From Streptomyces sp. NBC_00285 (GTDB lineage: Bacteria > Actinomycetota > Actinomycetes > Streptomycetales > Streptomycetaceae), in assembly GCF_036174265.1 (NCBI RefSeq), contig NZ_CP108055.1, forward strand, positions 1,240,001 through 1,304,000: DNA of 64,000 nt, read 5' to 3'. A model generated the notes under the pieces. It did not search any database. It saw only the letters and a program-made list of their open reading frames with translations, and was not told where the DNA came from. A program made the translations under genes and the position numbers. Positions 62,812 to 64,000 of this stretch are shown in pieces. The first letter of the stretch is position 1. The number at the start of each line of letters is the position of its first letter.

Positions 62812-63033
62812 TGCACTGCCCCCATGACGGTTGCCTGCCGTACGGACCCGGCCGGCGTGCGGCCAGGTCCGTTGTCGAATGGCCGTCATGATGCGGGGGA
62901 CGATTACCGCCGCGTTCCCCTCGCGAATGCGTGAACGGGATCGGCGGGGGAACGGAACGGGACGGGATCGGGACCCGTCGGGGTGACGGTCCCGGTGTCG
63001 TTGTCTGCTCAAACCCGCAGAAGGAGTACTGCC
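62812..63033. promoter_or_regulatory. Divergent promoter region of the NRPS operon and 63034 gene
   Basis: The 222-bp gap drives both directions. It has two copies of ACGGGATCGG (62935-62944 and 62962-62971), 27 bp apart, in a run of G-rich repeats (GGGGGAACGGAACGGGAC). They could be operator direct repeats. No regulator gene was seen near the cluster. I could not locate -35 and -10 boxes reliably. Confidence 0.5.
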
Positions 63034-63390
63034 GTGAAGGACCAGCGGGACCGATCGCCGGACGGCACGGAACTGGCCCACGCACTCCAGGACCTGTCCT
63101 CCGTGGAACGCTGGGCGGAGCGGGTGGCCGCCGACCGCGAGGCACCGCCGTTCGTGGACCGGGCGCCCCTGGAGGGACCGGAGTTCAGCGTCGACACGGA
63201 GACGGTGGACGGGATGCACAGCGTTGCCCGGATCGCTCCGGCGCCGTCGGACGAGTCCGAACAGGCCGCTATGCGCTCGTTGGTGAGATCACTCCTCGAT
63301 CTGGCCGGCCACGAGTCGGGACCGGCCCGTACCCAGGTGGTACTGACGCCCTCCGGGCCGCGGGTGGTGGCATGCAGCCTGAGTGAGTAG
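63034..63390 (+). CDS. Unknown 118-aa protein divergent from the NRPS operon
   Basis: GTG at 63034 follows AGAAGGAG at 7 bp. The protein (VKDQRDRSPDGTELAHALQ) is soluble and acidic with no Cys, no signal and no membrane segment. It has a helix-rich front (LQDLSSVERWAERVAADRE) and ends with a short beta-like TQVVLTPSGPRVVACSLSE. No family recognised. Its place opposite the MFS/NRPS operon suggests a cluster-linked role, possibly regulatory, but nothing in the sequence proves it. Confidence 0.75.
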   Translation: MKDQRDRSPDGTELAHALQDLSSVERWAERVAADREAPPFVDRAPLEGPEFSVDTETVDGMHSVARIAPAPSDESEQAAMRSLVRSLLDLAGHESGPARTQVVLTPSGPRVVACSLSE

Positions 63391-63484
63391 TCGCAGGTCG
63401 GAGCCGTTCCCGGGACGGTTCCCCCGCGTTCCCGCAGACCGGTAACGGACGGGGAGCCGCCTGGGAACGCCCCCCAGGAAAGTC

Positions 63485-63531
63485 AGTGGTGTCAGGAAGC
63501 GGAAAACACCGCAAACCTCACAAACACCACT
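63485..63531 (+). promoter_or_regulatory. 8-bp inverted repeat upstream of the DVQNPT-repeat gene
   Basis: AGTGGTGT (63485-63492) and ACACCACT (63524-63531) are perfect arms 31 bp apart, with a third AACACC between them, ending just before the ribosome site GGGGCGGG. In RNA they could pair around the start region; in DNA they could be operator half-sites. Confidence 0.5.
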
Positions 63532-63544
63532 AAGGGGCGGGACC

Positions 63545-63928
63545 ATGGGACGCAAGCTTGCTGGGCTCTTCGGGATTGTCGCGGCGGCGCTGGCCTTCGG
63601 TCTGGGCGCGACGCACGAGGCAGGACAGTCGCAGGACCGGCAGAGCGTGCAGCACCTCGCGGACGTCCAGAACCCGACGGGCATCACCACCCAGGACGTA
63701 CAGGACCCGACGAGGGTCACCCTCGCGGATGTGCAGAACCCGACGGGCATCACCACGCAGGACGTCCAGGACCCCACCTCGGTCACCCTCGCGGACGTCC
63801 AGAACCCCACCGTGGTCACCTACGCGGATGTCCAGAACCCCACTTCTGTCACCACCTACGCAGACGTCCAGAACCCCACCGCCGTCACCACCCAGGACGT
63901 CCAGAACCCCACCTCCCTGGCCGTGTGA
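63545..63928 (+). CDS. Secreted repeat protein (eight DVQ(N/D)PT repeats), unrecognised
   Basis: A 127-residue protein; ATG at 63545 after GGGGCGGGACC. Residues 1-25 look like an export signal (MGRKLAGLFGIVAAALAFGL). From residue 40 to the end there are eight copies of an 11-residue unit, consensus DVQ(N/D)PTxxTxx, starting at residues 40, 51, 62, 73, 84, 95, 107 and 118. Six have Asn and two have Asp at position 4, and T or Q-rich spacers join them. No Cys. Regular short repeats of this kind suggest a beta-solenoid or adhesin, or a multi-core peptide precursor. It does not match any family I know. Confidence 0.8.
   Translation: MGRKLAGLFGIVAAALAFGLGATHEAGQSQDRQSVQHLADVQNPTGITTQDVQDPTRVTLADVQNPTGITTQDVQDPTSVTLADVQNPTVVTYADVQNPTSVTTYADVQNPTAVTTQDVQNPTSLAV
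63662..63925 (+). repeat. Tandem 33-bp units coding the DVQ(N/D)PT repeats
   Basis: Eight copies of a 33-bp unit (one of 36 bp) in phase with the reading frame, each containing a GACGTCCAGAACCC-like core. Copies vary at synonymous positions (GTC, GTG, GTA for Val), so the peptide pattern is kept by selection more than by recent DNA duplication. Confidence 0.88.
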
Positions 63929-63950
63929 CCCCCGGTCCCCCGCCCAACGA

Positions 63951-63986
63951 CAGTGCCCCGCACCGGAGTTCCGGTGCGGGGCACTG
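63951..63986 (+). terminator. Terminator after the repeat protein gene
   Basis: Perfect 16-bp arms (CAGTGCCCCGCACCGG and its complement) with a 4-nt loop begin 22 bp past the stop at 63928. Confidence 0.92.
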
Positions 63987-64000
63987 TGCTGTTCCGTCAG

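Noticed and set aside
1..64000. tRNA, rRNA, CRISPR array or insertion sequence
   Set aside because: No such structures, transposase motifs or spacer-repeat patterns were seen by eye on either strand.

Overview
The window is high-GC actinobacterial DNA and almost certainly comes from a Streptomyces. The evidence is strong G/C bias at third codon positions, frequent GTG starts, many small secreted proteins, actinobacterial families (DUF6421, DUF6214, DUF4395-type and DUF5134-type proteins), a membrane-anchored PASTA-less Ser/Thr kinase, and a large NRPS/PKS cluster. No RNA genes, CRISPR arrays, insertion sequences or phage genes were seen.

Positions 1-5.1 kb hold a peptide ABC importer read leftward (OppC-type permease, lipoprotein binding protein, OppB-type permease, and an OppD-type ATPase cut by the window edge). 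Positions 5.1-11.8 kb hold a fused kinase/Nudix protein, a secreted alpha-galactosidase (GH27), a ROK sugar kinase and a LacI regulator. A perfect 12-bp palindrome lies between the kinase and regulator genes, which suggests a small galactoside-utilisation locus. Positions 11.8-25.4 kb are mostly housekeeping: a receptor-like Ser/Thr kinase, an aldolase/citrate-lyase-like enzyme with a striking paired operator, a secreted EEP phosphatase/nuclease, electron transfer flavoprotein (etfAB), a flavin reductase, a divergent thioredoxin/DUF4395 pair, PlsC acyltransferase, a transglutaminase-like protein, and a tightly coupled DUF6421-SDR-threonine aldolase operon. Positions 25.6-41 kb hold GDPD, GNAT and VOC proteins, two plant-polysaccharide-type glycosidases, PAP2 phosphatase, HAD, TetR, an LVIVD-repeat protein, a DUF305 lipoprotein and an FprA-type ferredoxin reductase.

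Positions 40.9-63.9 kb are the accessory highlight. A leftward operon runs from an MFS exporter (start 62811) through NRPS A-T-C-T, a luciferase-like monooxygenase, NRPS C-A-T-E, NRPS C-A-T-TE, NRPS C-A-T, a 108-aa Thr/Pro/Arg/His-rich small ORF and an AT-less KS-ACP protein. Successive genes overlap by 4-17 bp or are 3 bp apart, so the whole line should be translationally coupled. A type II thioesterase converges on its end. I do not recognise the product: one module lacks its own adenylation domain, the KS-ACP lacks an acyltransferase, and the TE is not on the last gene. Divergent from the operon are a 118-aa unknown protein and a secreted 127-aa protein with eight DVQ(N/D)PT repeats. At the other flank is an unrecognised pair, a 79-aa exported peptide ending in Cys and a Cys-rich 154-aa protein. 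An exact 35-bp sequence occurs once in a non-coding gap and once in frame inside the NRPS epimerisation domain.
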